33,425 bases of DNA from GWF2-43-63 sp035390965 (GTDB lineage: Bacteria > Bacteroidota > Bacteroidia > Bacteroidales > DTU049), in NCBI GenBank assembly GCA_035390965.1, contig DAOPKE010000023.1, forward strand, positions 1-33,425. Direction: 5' to 3'. The translations under genes and the position numbers were made by a program. The notes below the pieces were generated by a model that worked only from the letters and a program-made list of their open reading frames with translations, was not told where the DNA came from and ran no database searches. Numbering within the stretch: the stretch's first letter is position 1; each line of letters begins with the position of its first letter. Positions 23,982 through 32,019 of the stretch are shown piece by piece.

Positions 23982-24017
23982 AAGACGAAAACAATAAAAC
24001 AATATAATAATTGTATC

Positions 24018-24713
24018 ATGAGAAAAATTAAAGTGTGCCTGTATTTCACTTTTCTACTGCTGCCTGCAATCAGTTTTTGTCAGACAAATTATTTGGAAGC
24101 GGGTATCAGCGGCGGTTCCGGAATACGTATTCTGAGTGGAGAATACATTGATAATAAATATACTGATCCTGCCATCGGTTATCACTTCGGTGGAACTATT
24201 CAGTATCATTTTGGAAAAATCTTTTCGCTCAGGACTGACCCTTCTTTCGAACAGAAAGGAAATACAGATTATCTCATACTGACTGATAATGTCGGTAATG
24301 AAATTGGCCATCTGGATGCCAAAAACAATTTAAATTATATTGTATTGCCTGTTCTGGGACAATTAAGTTTAGGGAACAGGATTGTATTTACTATACACGC
24401 TGGCGCTTTCGCAGGATACTTAATCAGAAACAACCATATAATGCCCGCATTTGAAACTTACGCTGAACAGAAAATAAATAATACAGCTTCTCATAAAAGA
24501 TTTGATATTGGACTTGCAGGTGGATTCGGATGCCAATTTCCATTGAAAGAGAATTTTTCAATATTCATGGATGCCCGGGTAAATGCTGGCATTTTTGATA
24601 TTCAAAAGTCACCCCTAACAGGACCCGTTTACACAAATTCATTGAATGTAACTTTAGGAATAAAGTACAAATTCACTAAGCGGACAGACCTTAAAGAGTC
24701 TGCAATTAACTGA
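24018..24713 (+). CDS. Small outer-membrane beta-barrel protein (porin-like)
   Basis: The 231-residue product has a signal peptide (MRKIKVCLYFTFLLLPAIS, then FCQ) and a mature part of alternating short beta strands typical of the OMP_b-brl_2/porin-like family in Bacteroidota, for example HFGGTIQYHFGKIFSLRTDP and RFDIGLAGGFGCQFPL. The C-terminus (NVTLGIKYKFTKR) ends in a barrel-type strand, followed by a short tail. Function unknown; members are frequently surface proteins of unknown ligand. I chose the ATG at 24018, because the upstream in-frame TTG at 23979 lies within the predicted -7 box. Its promoter region has three phased operator-like sites, suggesting environmental control. The gene converges on alaS, with REP-like palindromes between them. 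Confidence 0.8.
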   Translation: MRKIKVCLYFTFLLLPAISFCQTNYLEAGISGGSGIRILSGEYIDNKYTDPAIGYHFGGTIQYHFGKIFSLRTDPSFEQKGNTDYLILTDNVGNEIGHLDAKNNLNYIVLPVLGQLSLGNRIVFTIHAGAFAGYLIRNNHIMPAFETYAEQKINNTASHKRFDIGLAGGFGCQFPLKENFSIFMDARVNAGIFDIQKSPLTGPVYTNSLNVTLGIKYKFTKRTDLKESAIN

Positions 24714-24761
24714 ATTTCACCGCAGCATACTGCGCGAACCGGATGTTGTGGCTGAGGAGGG

Positions 24762-24818
24762 GTGCGACGTTGGAAACGTCGCTCAGATGTGGGGTACGCG
24801 GAATTGAAAAACTCCGCG
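24762..24818. repeat. Two REP-like palindromes between convergent genes
   Basis: GCGACGTT-GGA-AACGTCGC (24764-24782) is a perfect 8-bp stem whose flanks and loop match the family at 23704-23726. CGCGGA and TCCGCG (24797-24802 and 24813-24818) form a second stem around a 10-base loop. The stretch lies between the barrel gene (ending 24713) and alaS (ending 24835), so it may also end both transcripts, though no T-run follows. Confidence 0.6.
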
Positions 24819-24834
24819 CAGCGTAGCAAAACGA

Positions 24835-27444
24835 TTATTTGCTAAAAACAGCTTCAGCAACTGCAATGGCTTCGTTCAAACCCTCTTTGTTGGTGCCGCC
24901 GGCTGAGGCCAGGAATGGCTGACCACCGCCGCCGCCGTTGATTGGTTTGGCAATTTCGCGGATCAGCTGTCCGGCATTCCATCCTTTGTCTTTCACCAGC
25001 TTATCGCTGATCAGCAGCGTGATTCCGGCTTTCTCGCCATTGGCCGAGCAAAGCACAGCCACCAGATTGTCGCTCAGGGTGCGGAGTCCAAAGGCAATAT
25101 CCTTCAGATCGCCGGTAGGTGCGTCCAGTATTTTCCCGAGAAATTTAATTCCGCCCATATCTTTGGCTTCAGCCAGCAGAGCGGGCGCAAGCGACACGAG
25201 CTTTTCCTTTTTCAATGTCTCAATTTCTTTCTGCAGTCCTGAAAGTTTTTCGTTCAGTTCAGTGACTGCAACAACAGGATCTTTCCCTTTGAAAATCTCT
25301 TTCAGTCCGCGAAGCTGTTCATCCATCTTTTCAATCATGGATTCAGCAACAGAACCTGACACAGCTTCGATACGACGTACACCGGCTGCAATGGCGCTCT
25401 CAGAGACAATTTTGAAATATCCAATCATTCCTGTTGAAGGGATATGTGTTCCTCCGCAAAGCTCAACACTGCTTCCGAAGCGAATTACACGAACCTTATC
25501 GCCATACTTTTCACCGAACAAAGCCATGGCACCCATTGCCAAAGCCTCTTCCTGCTTCATTTCGCGATACTCATCGAGTGAAATATTTTCGCGGATTTTT
25601 TCATTCACCATGCGTTCCACTTTCAGTAATTCTTCGTTGCTGAGTTTTTGAAAATGCGAAAAATCGAAACGCAGATATTCTGGCGAAACCAAAGATCCTT
25701 TTTGTTCGACATGTGTACCAAGAACCGCGCGCAGTGCTTCGTGCAACAGGTGGGTTGCCGAATGATTGCGCATGGTGTCCATGCGGTTTTCAGCATTCAC
25801 GGCCGCTATGAAAATGGCTTTCGGGTCTTCGGGCAATGTGTCGGTTACATGAATGATCAATCGATTTTCTTTGATGGTATTGATGATTTCAATTTCATCT
25901 TTTTCGGATTGTAGTAAACCGCTATCGCCCACCTGACCTCCGCTTTCGGCATAGAAAGGTGTCTTGTCGAGTACTATCTGAAAAATCGTTTTTCCTTTTT
26001 GTTCCACCGAACGATAGCGCGCAATGCGGACTTCGTCGGTCAAATGATCGTAGCCGGTGAATTCGGTAACGACATCCGGAATGATTTCAACCCAGTCGCC
26101 GGCGGCCACAGCAGCGTCTTTGCGGCTTCGGTTCTTCTGCTCTGAGAGATAAGTATTGAATTCATCAATCTGAACATCAAGGTTGCGTTCACGCGCCATG
26201 AGCAAGGTCAGGTCAATCGGGAAGCCGTAGGTATCATACAATTCGAATGCAAATTTCCCATCAATGGTTTTACTTCCTGCCAGCTTTGATACATAGTTTT
26301 CGAACATATGAACACCGGTTGCCAAGGTGCGCAGAAATGAATTTTCCTCTTCGCGGATCACATTTCCGATGAGTTCCTTTTGTTTGACAAGTTCTGTAAA
26401 CTGAGTTCCCATCTGTTTTTCGAGCACACCCAGCAATTTATGCATAAACGGTTCGGTAAAACCAAGGAATGAATAACCATAGCGTACCGCGCGACGAAGA
26501 ATGCGGCGGATAACATAACCGGCCTTAGCATTCGAAGGCAGCTGACCATCTGCAATGGCAAAGCTTACAGCCCGCATATGATCGGCGATTACGCGCATAG
26601 CAATATCGTTCTTTTCATCCTTGCCATATGGGATTCCGCTCAAAGAGCTGATTTCAGCAATCAATGGCGTGAAGACATCGGTATCGTAATTGGATGTTTT
26701 ATTCTGAATGGCACGCACCAGGCGTTCGAAACCCATACCGGTATCGACATGCTTGGCTGGCAGTGGTTCGAGTTTTCCGGAGGCATTGCGATTATATTGA
26801 ATAAAAACCAGGTTCCAGATTTCAATCACCTGAGGATGATCGTTGTTGACCAGCGTCTTTCCATCCACGGAAGCACGTTCGGCATCGGTACGGAGGTCAA
26901 CATGAATTTCGGAGCAGGGACCACAGGGGCCGGTATCGCCCATTTCCCAAAAATTGTCTTTCTTGGAACCAGGTAATATGCGGTCTTTGGCAATATGTGT
27001 TTTCCAAAAATCAGCGGCTTCGGTGTCAGGATCAAGCTTTTCATGCTCATCGCCTCCGAAATAAGTAACAAACAAACGGTCTTTGTCGAGTTTAAAAACG
27101 TCAGTCAGTAGTTCCCATGCCCACTCAATGGCTTCTTTCTTGAAATAATCGCCAAACGACCAGTTACCGAGCATTTCGAACATAGTATGGTGATAAGTAT
27201 CGATGCCCACTTCTTCCAGGTCATTGTGTTTCCCCGATACGCGTAAACATTTCTGGCTATCTGCCACTCGTTTGCTTTTCGGGATTTCATTTCCGAGAAA
27301 ATAGTCCTTAAACTGATTCATTCCGGCATTGGTGAACATCAATGTTGGGTCATTTTTCAACACCATAGGCGCTGAAGGCACGATGGAATGCGACTTTGAA
27401 GCGAAAAAGTCTAAAAAGGCCTTACGAATTTCGTTGCTGGTCAT
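24835..27444 (-). CDS. alaS: Alanine-tRNA ligase
   Basis: This 869-residue cytoplasmic enzyme charges tRNA-Ala and edits misacylated Ser/Gly. It has the class II catalytic core at the N-terminus (PSAPMVLKNDPTLMFTNAGM, motif-like MLGNWSFGDYFKKEAIEWAW). The editing domain has HSATHLLH near residue 560 and CGGTHIPSTG near 661. The C-Ala/DHHA1 end closes with the glycine-rich GGGGGQPFLASAGGT. Length and domains are normal for bacteria. Divergent from the M23 peptidase gene, with a shared palindromic promoter region at 27481-27506; the -7 box for alaS would be CAAAATTA read on the minus strand. Essential housekeeping gene. Confidence 0.98.
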   Translation of the reverse strand: MTSNEIRKAFLDFFASKSHSIVPSAPMVLKNDPTLMFTNAGMNQFKDYFLGNEIPKSKRVADSQKCLRVSGKHNDLEEVGIDTYHHTMFEMLGNWSFGDYFKKEAIEWAWELLTDVFKLDKDRLFVTYFGGDEHEKLDPDTEAADFWKTHIAKDRILPGSKKDNFWEMGDTGPCGPCSEIHVDLRTDAERASVDGKTLVNNDHPQVIEIWNLVFIQYNRNASGKLEPLPAKHVDTGMGFERLVRAIQNKTSNYDTDVFTPLIAEISSLSGIPYGKDEKNDIAMRVIADHMRAVSFAIADGQLPSNAKAGYVIRRILRRAVRYGYSFLGFTEPFMHKLLGVLEKQMGTQFTELVKQKELIGNVIREEENSFLRTLATGVHMFENYVSKLAGSKTIDGKFAFELYDTYGFPIDLTLLMARERNLDVQIDEFNTYLSEQKNRSRKDAAVAAGDWVEIIPDVVTEFTGYDHLTDEVRIARYRSVEQKGKTIFQIVLDKTPFYAESGGQVGDSGLLQSEKDEIEIINTIKENRLIIHVTDTLPEDPKAIFIAAVNAENRMDTMRNHSATHLLHEALRAVLGTHVEQKGSLVSPEYLRFDFSHFQKLSNEELLKVERMVNEKIRENISLDEYREMKQEEALAMGAMALFGEKYGDKVRVIRFGSSVELCGGTHIPSTGMIGYFKIVSESAIAAGVRRIEAVSGSVAESMIEKMDEQLRGLKEIFKGKDPVVAVTELNEKLSGLQKEIETLKKEKLVSLAPALLAEAKDMGGIKFLGKILDAPTGDLKDIAFGLRTLSDNLVAVLCSANGEKAGITLLISDKLVKDKGWNAGQLIREIAKPINGGGGGQPFLASAGGTNKEGLNEAIAVAEAVFSK

Positions 27445-27480
27445 AAATATCTTGTTCAGTAGTATTTGTGAAATCGGCTA

Positions 27481-27506
27481 CAAAATTAGTTTATTTATTA
27501 ATTTTG
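27481..27506. promoter_or_regulatory. Overlapping divergent -7 boxes forming a dyad
   Basis: CAAAATTA (27481-27488) and TAATTTTG (27499-27506) are perfect inverted copies 10 bp apart. Each matches TAnnTTTG on its own strand: the first would serve alaS (start 27444), the second the M23 gene (start 27522). Neither has a good TTG at the -33 position. If both are used, polymerase could not occupy both at once. Confidence 0.45.
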
Positions 27507-27521
27507 CATACATTTCAGAAT

Positions 27522-28481
27522 ATGTCCGATCAACATTTGCGTTTCAATCCACAAACAATGCACTACGAGGTAGTGTATAAAAAACACTCGCGCTGGCGTA
27601 ATGTTTTGTATATTTTACTGGTTGGTTCAGCATTTGGTCTTGTCTTCATTTTTTTGGGAACAACATTTATAAAATCAAAGGAAGTCAGAAAAAAAGAGCA
27701 TGATCTTGCCGTATTCAAAGAGACTTACGAAAAAGCAGAGCTTCAATATCAACAAAACATCGAGTTGCTGCATAATCTTGAGATGCAAGACCGGCGCCTT
27801 TTTCGGGAGATATTTGAGACCGATCCGGCTGACACGACCTTACTCAGCAATCAATTGCTCGAAGAAGCACAAATCGACTCAGAAAACACCGATATCTCTG
27901 GCATGTTTTCAATGATCAAAGCACAATACAAAAAAATAGAAAACATCTCGTACAAAGATGCCATCCGTTTACAATTTGCCAGTTATTTTTTAAAAAACAA
28001 TTCAGACTATATCAAATCGCTGCCGGTACGTGTTCCATTAAAAAGCGGCAGCTACACACTGGTTTCAGGATTTGGGAAACGCATACATCCCATTTTCAAA
28101 ACAGCACGTCAGCACAATGGGCTCGACCTTGCAGCACGTGCAGGCTCTGAGGTTCTGGCTTCAGGCGACGGAATTGTGCAGGATGTTCCAAAAAATCTGG
28201 CAGGATACGGTAATGTGGTTTATATCTACCACGGGCACGGATATCATAGTCTTTATGCACAATTACTGGAGTCAAGGGTAAAACCCGGACAAAAAATACA
28301 TGCAGGTGATGTTATTGGATTTGTAGGCAGCACCGGCATTTCGATCGGGCCACACCTTCATTATGAAATATGGAAAAACGGCAAACCCGTTGATCCTATC
28401 CGCTTTCTGTTGACCATCGCTCCAGGCGAATATCTCGAAATGTACAAGGTGGCCACTCAATACAATCAATGCCTCTCCTGA
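27522..28481 (+). CDS. M23 (LytM) peptidoglycan endopeptidase, membrane-anchored
   Basis: The 319-residue protein has one N-terminal membrane segment (about 29-50, with basic KKHSRWRN before it), a helical coiled-coil-like part (about 51-95) and a C-terminal LytM/M23 metallopeptidase domain (about 180-300). Zinc ligands are H198 and D202 (QHNGLDLA) and H280 (GPHLHYE), with H242 as a likely catalytic residue; all are present, so the enzyme is probably active. This family cleaves peptide cross-links in the wall; some members activate amidases instead. I chose the ATG at 27522 (MSDQHLRFNP), after the -7 box, over an upstream one at 27468. It is the first of five plus-strand genes, overlapping the permease start by one base. 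Confidence 0.88.
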   Translation: MSDQHLRFNPQTMHYEVVYKKHSRWRNVLYILLVGSAFGLVFIFLGTTFIKSKEVRKKEHDLAVFKETYEKAELQYQQNIELLHNLEMQDRRLFREIFETDPADTTLLSNQLLEEAQIDSENTDISGMFSMIKAQYKKIENISYKDAIRLQFASYFLKNNSDYIKSLPVRVPLKSGSYTLVSGFGKRIHPIFKTARQHNGLDLAARAGSEVLASGDGIVQDVPKNLAGYGNVVYIYHGHGYHSLYAQLLESRVKPGQKIHAGDVIGFVGSTGISIGPHLHYEIWKNGKPVDPIRFLLTIAPGEYLEMYKVATQYNQCLS

Positions 28482-29827
28482 TGAACAAAGAACTCAAAAA
28501 ACTCACACTTTTTACTGCCATTAATTTTGTCATTGCCAACATGGTAGGGACAGGCGTTTTCACCTCACTCGGTTTTCAGCTTTTCGATATTAAAAATCCG
28601 GCAGCCATTCTGATTTTATGGGCTATCGGTGGCATTATGGCATTATTTGGTTCTTTTGTTTACGGTGAGCTTGGCGCAGCCATGCCCCGCAGTGGTGGTG
28701 AATATAATTTTCTAAGTCGCATTTATCATCCCTCGCTTGGTTTTTTGGCCGGCTGGATTTCGGCCACCATTGGATTTGCCGCACCGGTAGCAGCGGCCTG
28801 CATAGCTTTTGGGACTTATTATCATCAGTCAATTGATATATTAAGCAACACCTATTCTGTCAACTGGCTTCAAACAACTCCTATGATTGCCGGACTGATT
28901 ATTCTGGCCCTTATTACAATGGTGCACAGCAATTCCATTAAAACAGGCGGCAGATTCCAAAATGTATTCACCATTCTGAAACTTTTATTCATAGTTATTT
29001 TCATAGGAGCAGGATTGTTTTTTCTGCCAGAATCGCAAACTCTTTCTTTCGCTTTCAGCGCTGATACAGGCAATGACATTCTAAACCCCGCCTTTGCCGT
29101 TGCATTGGTATTTGTGAGCTATGCCTACAGCGGATGGAATGCCTCGGCCTATTTTGTCAATGATCTGAAAAATCCGGTAAAACAATTGCCCCGCTCGCTC
29201 ATCATCGGAAGTATTGCTGTGATGATTCTTTACATATTGTTGAATTTTGTTTTTCTCATTTCCACCCCGATTGAAGAAATGATTGGTAATCCTGAGATAG
29301 GACTTATTTCAGCAATGTATATATTCGGCAACAAAATGGGTGTTTTCATGGGACTTTTTATTTCATTATTGCTTGTCTCAAGCATCAGTTCGATGATATT
29401 TGCAGGTCCGCGTGTTACCATGGTTATGGGAGAAGATTTCAGTTTATTGAAGTTTCTGGCGAGAAAAAACAAAAACGAAATTCCTTACATCGCGCTCATT
29501 ACGCAATTTATCATCAGTTTCACCCTTATAATTACATCGACTTTTGAATCACTGATAACATACACTGGATTTGTACTGAACCTGTTCACATTTTTCACAG
29601 TACTGGGTGTTTTCGTACATAGAAAAAAATTCCCGGATGCAGATCGACCAGTGAAGACCTGGGGCTACCCGGTTACGCCCATTATTTTTCTGATTTTCAA
29701 TCTCTGGATCACTATTTTCGTGATATACTCGCGACCGCTGGAGTCGTTACTGGGTCTGGCAACTATAGCTGTCGGCGCAATTCTGTATTTTTTCAGCAAA
29801 CAATCAAACAAACCCAAAACCATATGA
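28481..29827 (+). CDS. APC-family amino-acid permease
   Basis: The 448-residue inner-membrane transporter has about 12 hydrophobic segments and the APC signature VGTGVF in the first one (22-27). It continues with AIGGIMALFGSFVYGELGA and SGGEYNFLSRIYHPSLGFLA, both typical of amino-acid/polyamine permeases. The substrate cannot be read from sequence. I chose the ATG at 28481, which overlaps the M23 stop codon (TGATG), over an ATG at 28469. The stop overlaps the start of the lipoprotein gene (ATGA). The genomic linkage to wall hydrolases may hint at import of wall-derived amino acids, but this is inference. Confidence 0.88.
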   Translation: MNKELKKLTLFTAINFVIANMVGTGVFTSLGFQLFDIKNPAAILILWAIGGIMALFGSFVYGELGAAMPRSGGEYNFLSRIYHPSLGFLAGWISATIGFAAPVAAACIAFGTYYHQSIDILSNTYSVNWLQTTPMIAGLIILALITMVHSNSIKTGGRFQNVFTILKLLFIVIFIGAGLFFLPESQTLSFAFSADTGNDILNPAFAVALVFVSYAYSGWNASAYFVNDLKNPVKQLPRSLIIGSIAVMILYILLNFVFLISTPIEEMIGNPEIGLISAMYIFGNKMGVFMGLFISLLLVSSISSMIFAGPRVTMVMGEDFSLLKFLARKNKNEIPYIALITQFIISFTLIITSTFESLITYTGFVLNLFTFFTVLGVFVHRKKFPDADRPVKTWGYPVTPIIFLIFNLWITIFVIYSRPLESLLGLATIAVGAILYFFSKQSNKPKTI

Positions 29828-30990
29828 AGACAAGCCTTTTCATTCTGATGCTCAGCATCTTTTTTATGATTTCATGCAGCGGCAGCAGCAAAGACAAACA
29901 AAACGGCGCAGACTCCACCACAACTGACACTGTAACAAAGACCGAAGCCATCGTCTTAAATCACTACTATAACGACATTGCGCGCTTTGTAGCAGGAATG
30001 CCCCTGAGCGACAGCAGTCTGCTGAAGAAATACACCGAAAAAACCGAATGGAAAAACTATTCAGCCGGTATTGATAGCAGCTGGGCAAATTTTCAGAAAA
30101 CCAAGCTGGATGTCATGCAACCCTGGATCAACAAAGAACTGAATGCAATCAATGAAAAAACAAAGGATGTTTTTTATCCATTCAGCGGCCCCGACTTCGT
30201 TTACATGTATCATTTTCTGCCAAAAGCAGACAACTATTATATGGTTGCATTGGAGCCGGTTGGAATCATTCCGGACATAACGAAAATTGAAAATTCCATG
30301 CCTTCGTTTTTCGCAGCACTGAACAACGCTATCAAAGACAATCTGAACCTAAGCTTCTTTATAACCAAAAGCATGAAAGTGCAAATGAACAACGAACAGA
30401 TCAAAGGAACCATTCCTGTGTTGCTGTTTTTCATGGCCCGAATGAATCTGCACATTCAAAACATCATTCCTGCAACCATAGCCAAAGATGGAAAACTATC
30501 GGTTAATGAGCAGATTGCTGAAAACAGCGCCAATAAGAAATTTACGAATGGCGTGGAAATCAGCTTTGTACGCCCGGGAGAGAACAAAGTCAACAAACTT
30601 TATTATTTCAGCGTAAGTATCCGCAACGACGGATTTGCGAGCATGCCCGAAGCCGAAACATATCTGAAATCGCTACCCGCCGACATGACAACAATTGTTA
30701 AATCAAGTAGTTATTGCATGCATGAAGACAAATATAATAAAATCCGCGACATTGTTCTGACGCATTCCAAATTTTTGATTCAGGATGACAGCGGAGTTCC
30801 TTTCAGATTTTTTAACAAAGAAAAATGGAATTTCGGTTATTATGGTATTTATACCCGACCAATTCCTGTTTTTTCACATTTTTATCAGGATGAACTTAAA
30901 AAAACATGGCCGCAAAACGCCACAAAATTGAGTTTTCGTTTTGGATATAACGAAGAATCCAATATCTTTGTAGCTACAAGAAAAAATTAA
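29824..30990 (+). CDS. Lipoprotein of unknown function
   Basis: This 388-residue product has a signal II-type start (MKTSLFILMLSIFFMISC), with the lipidated cysteine expected at C18. A low-complexity Ser/Thr/Asp linker follows (about 19-38), then a folded region of about 350 residues without a motif I recognise. Features are mixed helix and strand, and motifs such as YPFSGPDFVYMYHFLPKA and VPFRFFNKEKWNFGYYGIYT. The start overlaps the permease stop by four bases and the next gene begins 3 bp after the stop, so it is clearly part of the coupled operon. It might be a wall- or membrane-associated partner of the neighbouring hydrolases. Residues after C18 are S and G rather than D, consistent with outer-membrane sorting in Bacteroidota but not decisive. 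Confidence 0.8.
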   Translation: MKTSLFILMLSIFFMISCSGSSKDKQNGADSTTTDTVTKTEAIVLNHYYNDIARFVAGMPLSDSSLLKKYTEKTEWKNYSAGIDSSWANFQKTKLDVMQPWINKELNAINEKTKDVFYPFSGPDFVYMYHFLPKADNYYMVALEPVGIIPDITKIENSMPSFFAALNNAIKDNLNLSFFITKSMKVQMNNEQIKGTIPVLLFFMARMNLHIQNIIPATIAKDGKLSVNEQIAENSANKKFTNGVEISFVRPGENKVNKLYYFSVSIRNDGFASMPEAETYLKSLPADMTTIVKSSSYCMHEDKYNKIRDIVLTHSKFLIQDDSGVPFRFFNKEKWNFGYYGIYTRPIPVFSHFYQDELKKTWPQNATKLSFRFGYNEESNIFVATRKN

Positions 30991-30993
30991 CGG

Positions 30994-32019
30994 ATGAGTA
31001 AAACAAAGATTACAACCATACTTATTGCATTTTCAGGCATCATTTTATTGTCTCTGCCATCATCAGGACAATTTGATTCAACCAAGATTATAGACACCAT
31101 TGAATCAAACGGAAAACAGATTGTGCTTTTCAGCGATAACGTCTGGTCGTACATCAGCTCAATGGAAGATCTTGCGCACGACAAAGCCATAGCCGACACA
31201 GGGCGGGTTTTTACCGAGTATTGGAATGATCTGACTTTTGCCTACATGTATCCCGAAGACAAACCACTGCCCGATACTGTTCAGATTGTGCTTATAGATA
31301 GTCTTCATTCATTCACTCCACCTTTATTGGGCGGCATTACATCTGGCTTTGGATGGCGTTCGGGGCGCGTTCATAAAGCTGTTGATATCGGCCTTGATTT
31401 TGGCACCCCTATCCGATCAGCTTTTGATGGCAAAGTTCGTTATGCACAATACAACACCGGTGGCTATGGCAATCTGATTATAATCAGGCATTTCAATGGT
31501 CTTGAAACCTATTATGCCCACCTATCAAAAATGTATGTGCGACCTGGCCAAATGGTGAAAGCCGGACAGGTAATTGCTGGCGGCGGTAATACAGGGGCAC
31601 ATTGGTCCGGTCCGCATCTGCACTTCGAGTGCCGCTATCGTGACCACGCTTTTGACCCGCTCAAAATTATGCGATTCGACTCAACAGAATTAAAATCGGA
31701 TACACTCATTCTTACTGCCGCAGATTTTAAAGTCTCCCAAAATCACAAAGCATATCTCGCCGATGGAGTAAACGGAACCAATACCGGAACATCTTACTCA
31801 AATACCAGACAATATGGGGGAAGTACTTCGGACAACAGCGACTATAAAGGATCCTCAGCCAACGGAACAGCCATAGGCAATTATTACATTGTCAAAAAGG
31901 GCGATACTTTGTCAGCCATTGCACGAAAATATGGAACAACCGTTGATAAACTCTGCAAAATCAATGGTATCAATAAGAATGCTATTCTGAGACTGGGTCA
32001 GAAAATCAGGGTCAGATAA
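30994..32019 (+). CDS. M23 peptidase with C-terminal LysM domain
   Basis: The 341-residue secreted protein has a signal peptide (residues 1 to about 25, ending LPSSGQ), an N-terminal helical region, an M23 domain (about 112-225) and a LysM domain (about 294-340, YYIVKKGDTLSAIARKYGTT). Zinc and catalytic residues are H127 and D131 (VHKAVDIG), H176 (YYAHLSK) and H208/H210 (SGPHLHFE). The LysM module binds N-acetylglucosamine in peptidoglycan, so the protein can reach the wall independently of a membrane anchor. It is the second M23 enzyme of the operon, starting 3 bp after the lipoprotein stop and overlapping the following start (TAATG). A Ser/Asn/Gly-rich linker joins the two domains. Confidence 0.92.
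   Translation: MSKTKITTILIAFSGIILLSLPSSGQFDSTKIIDTIESNGKQIVLFSDNVWSYISSMEDLAHDKAIADTGRVFTEYWNDLTFAYMYPEDKPLPDTVQIVLIDSLHSFTPPLLGGITSGFGWRSGRVHKAVDIGLDFGTPIRSAFDGKVRYAQYNTGGYGNLIIIRHFNGLETYYAHLSKMYVRPGQMVKAGQVIAGGGNTGAHWSGPHLHFECRYRDHAFDPLKIMRFDSTELKSDTLILTAADFKVSQNHKAYLADGVNGTNTGTSYSNTRQYGGSTSDNSDYKGSSANGTAIGNYYIVKKGDTLSAIARKYGTTVDKLCKINGINKNAILRLGQKIRVR

Larger units (their letters stand above)
23602..24017. other. Non-coding 416-bp region with palindromes and operator-like sites
   Basis: This gap separates the divergent LRR and barrel genes. From left to right it holds two REP-like palindromes and a decayed third (23624-23747), two copies of TTTAGCAT (23781-23788 and 23812-23819), three operator-like sites spaced 40 bp (23831-23926) and a -7 box (23974-23981). 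I see no coding sequence. An apparent TTG start at 23979 is part of the -7 box. Confidence 0.6.

Noticed and set aside
24714..24834. REP-like hairpins as ordinary Rho-independent terminators
   Set aside because: Neither hairpin is followed by a T-run on either strand, and the same family occurs in a region without gene ends (23704-23726).
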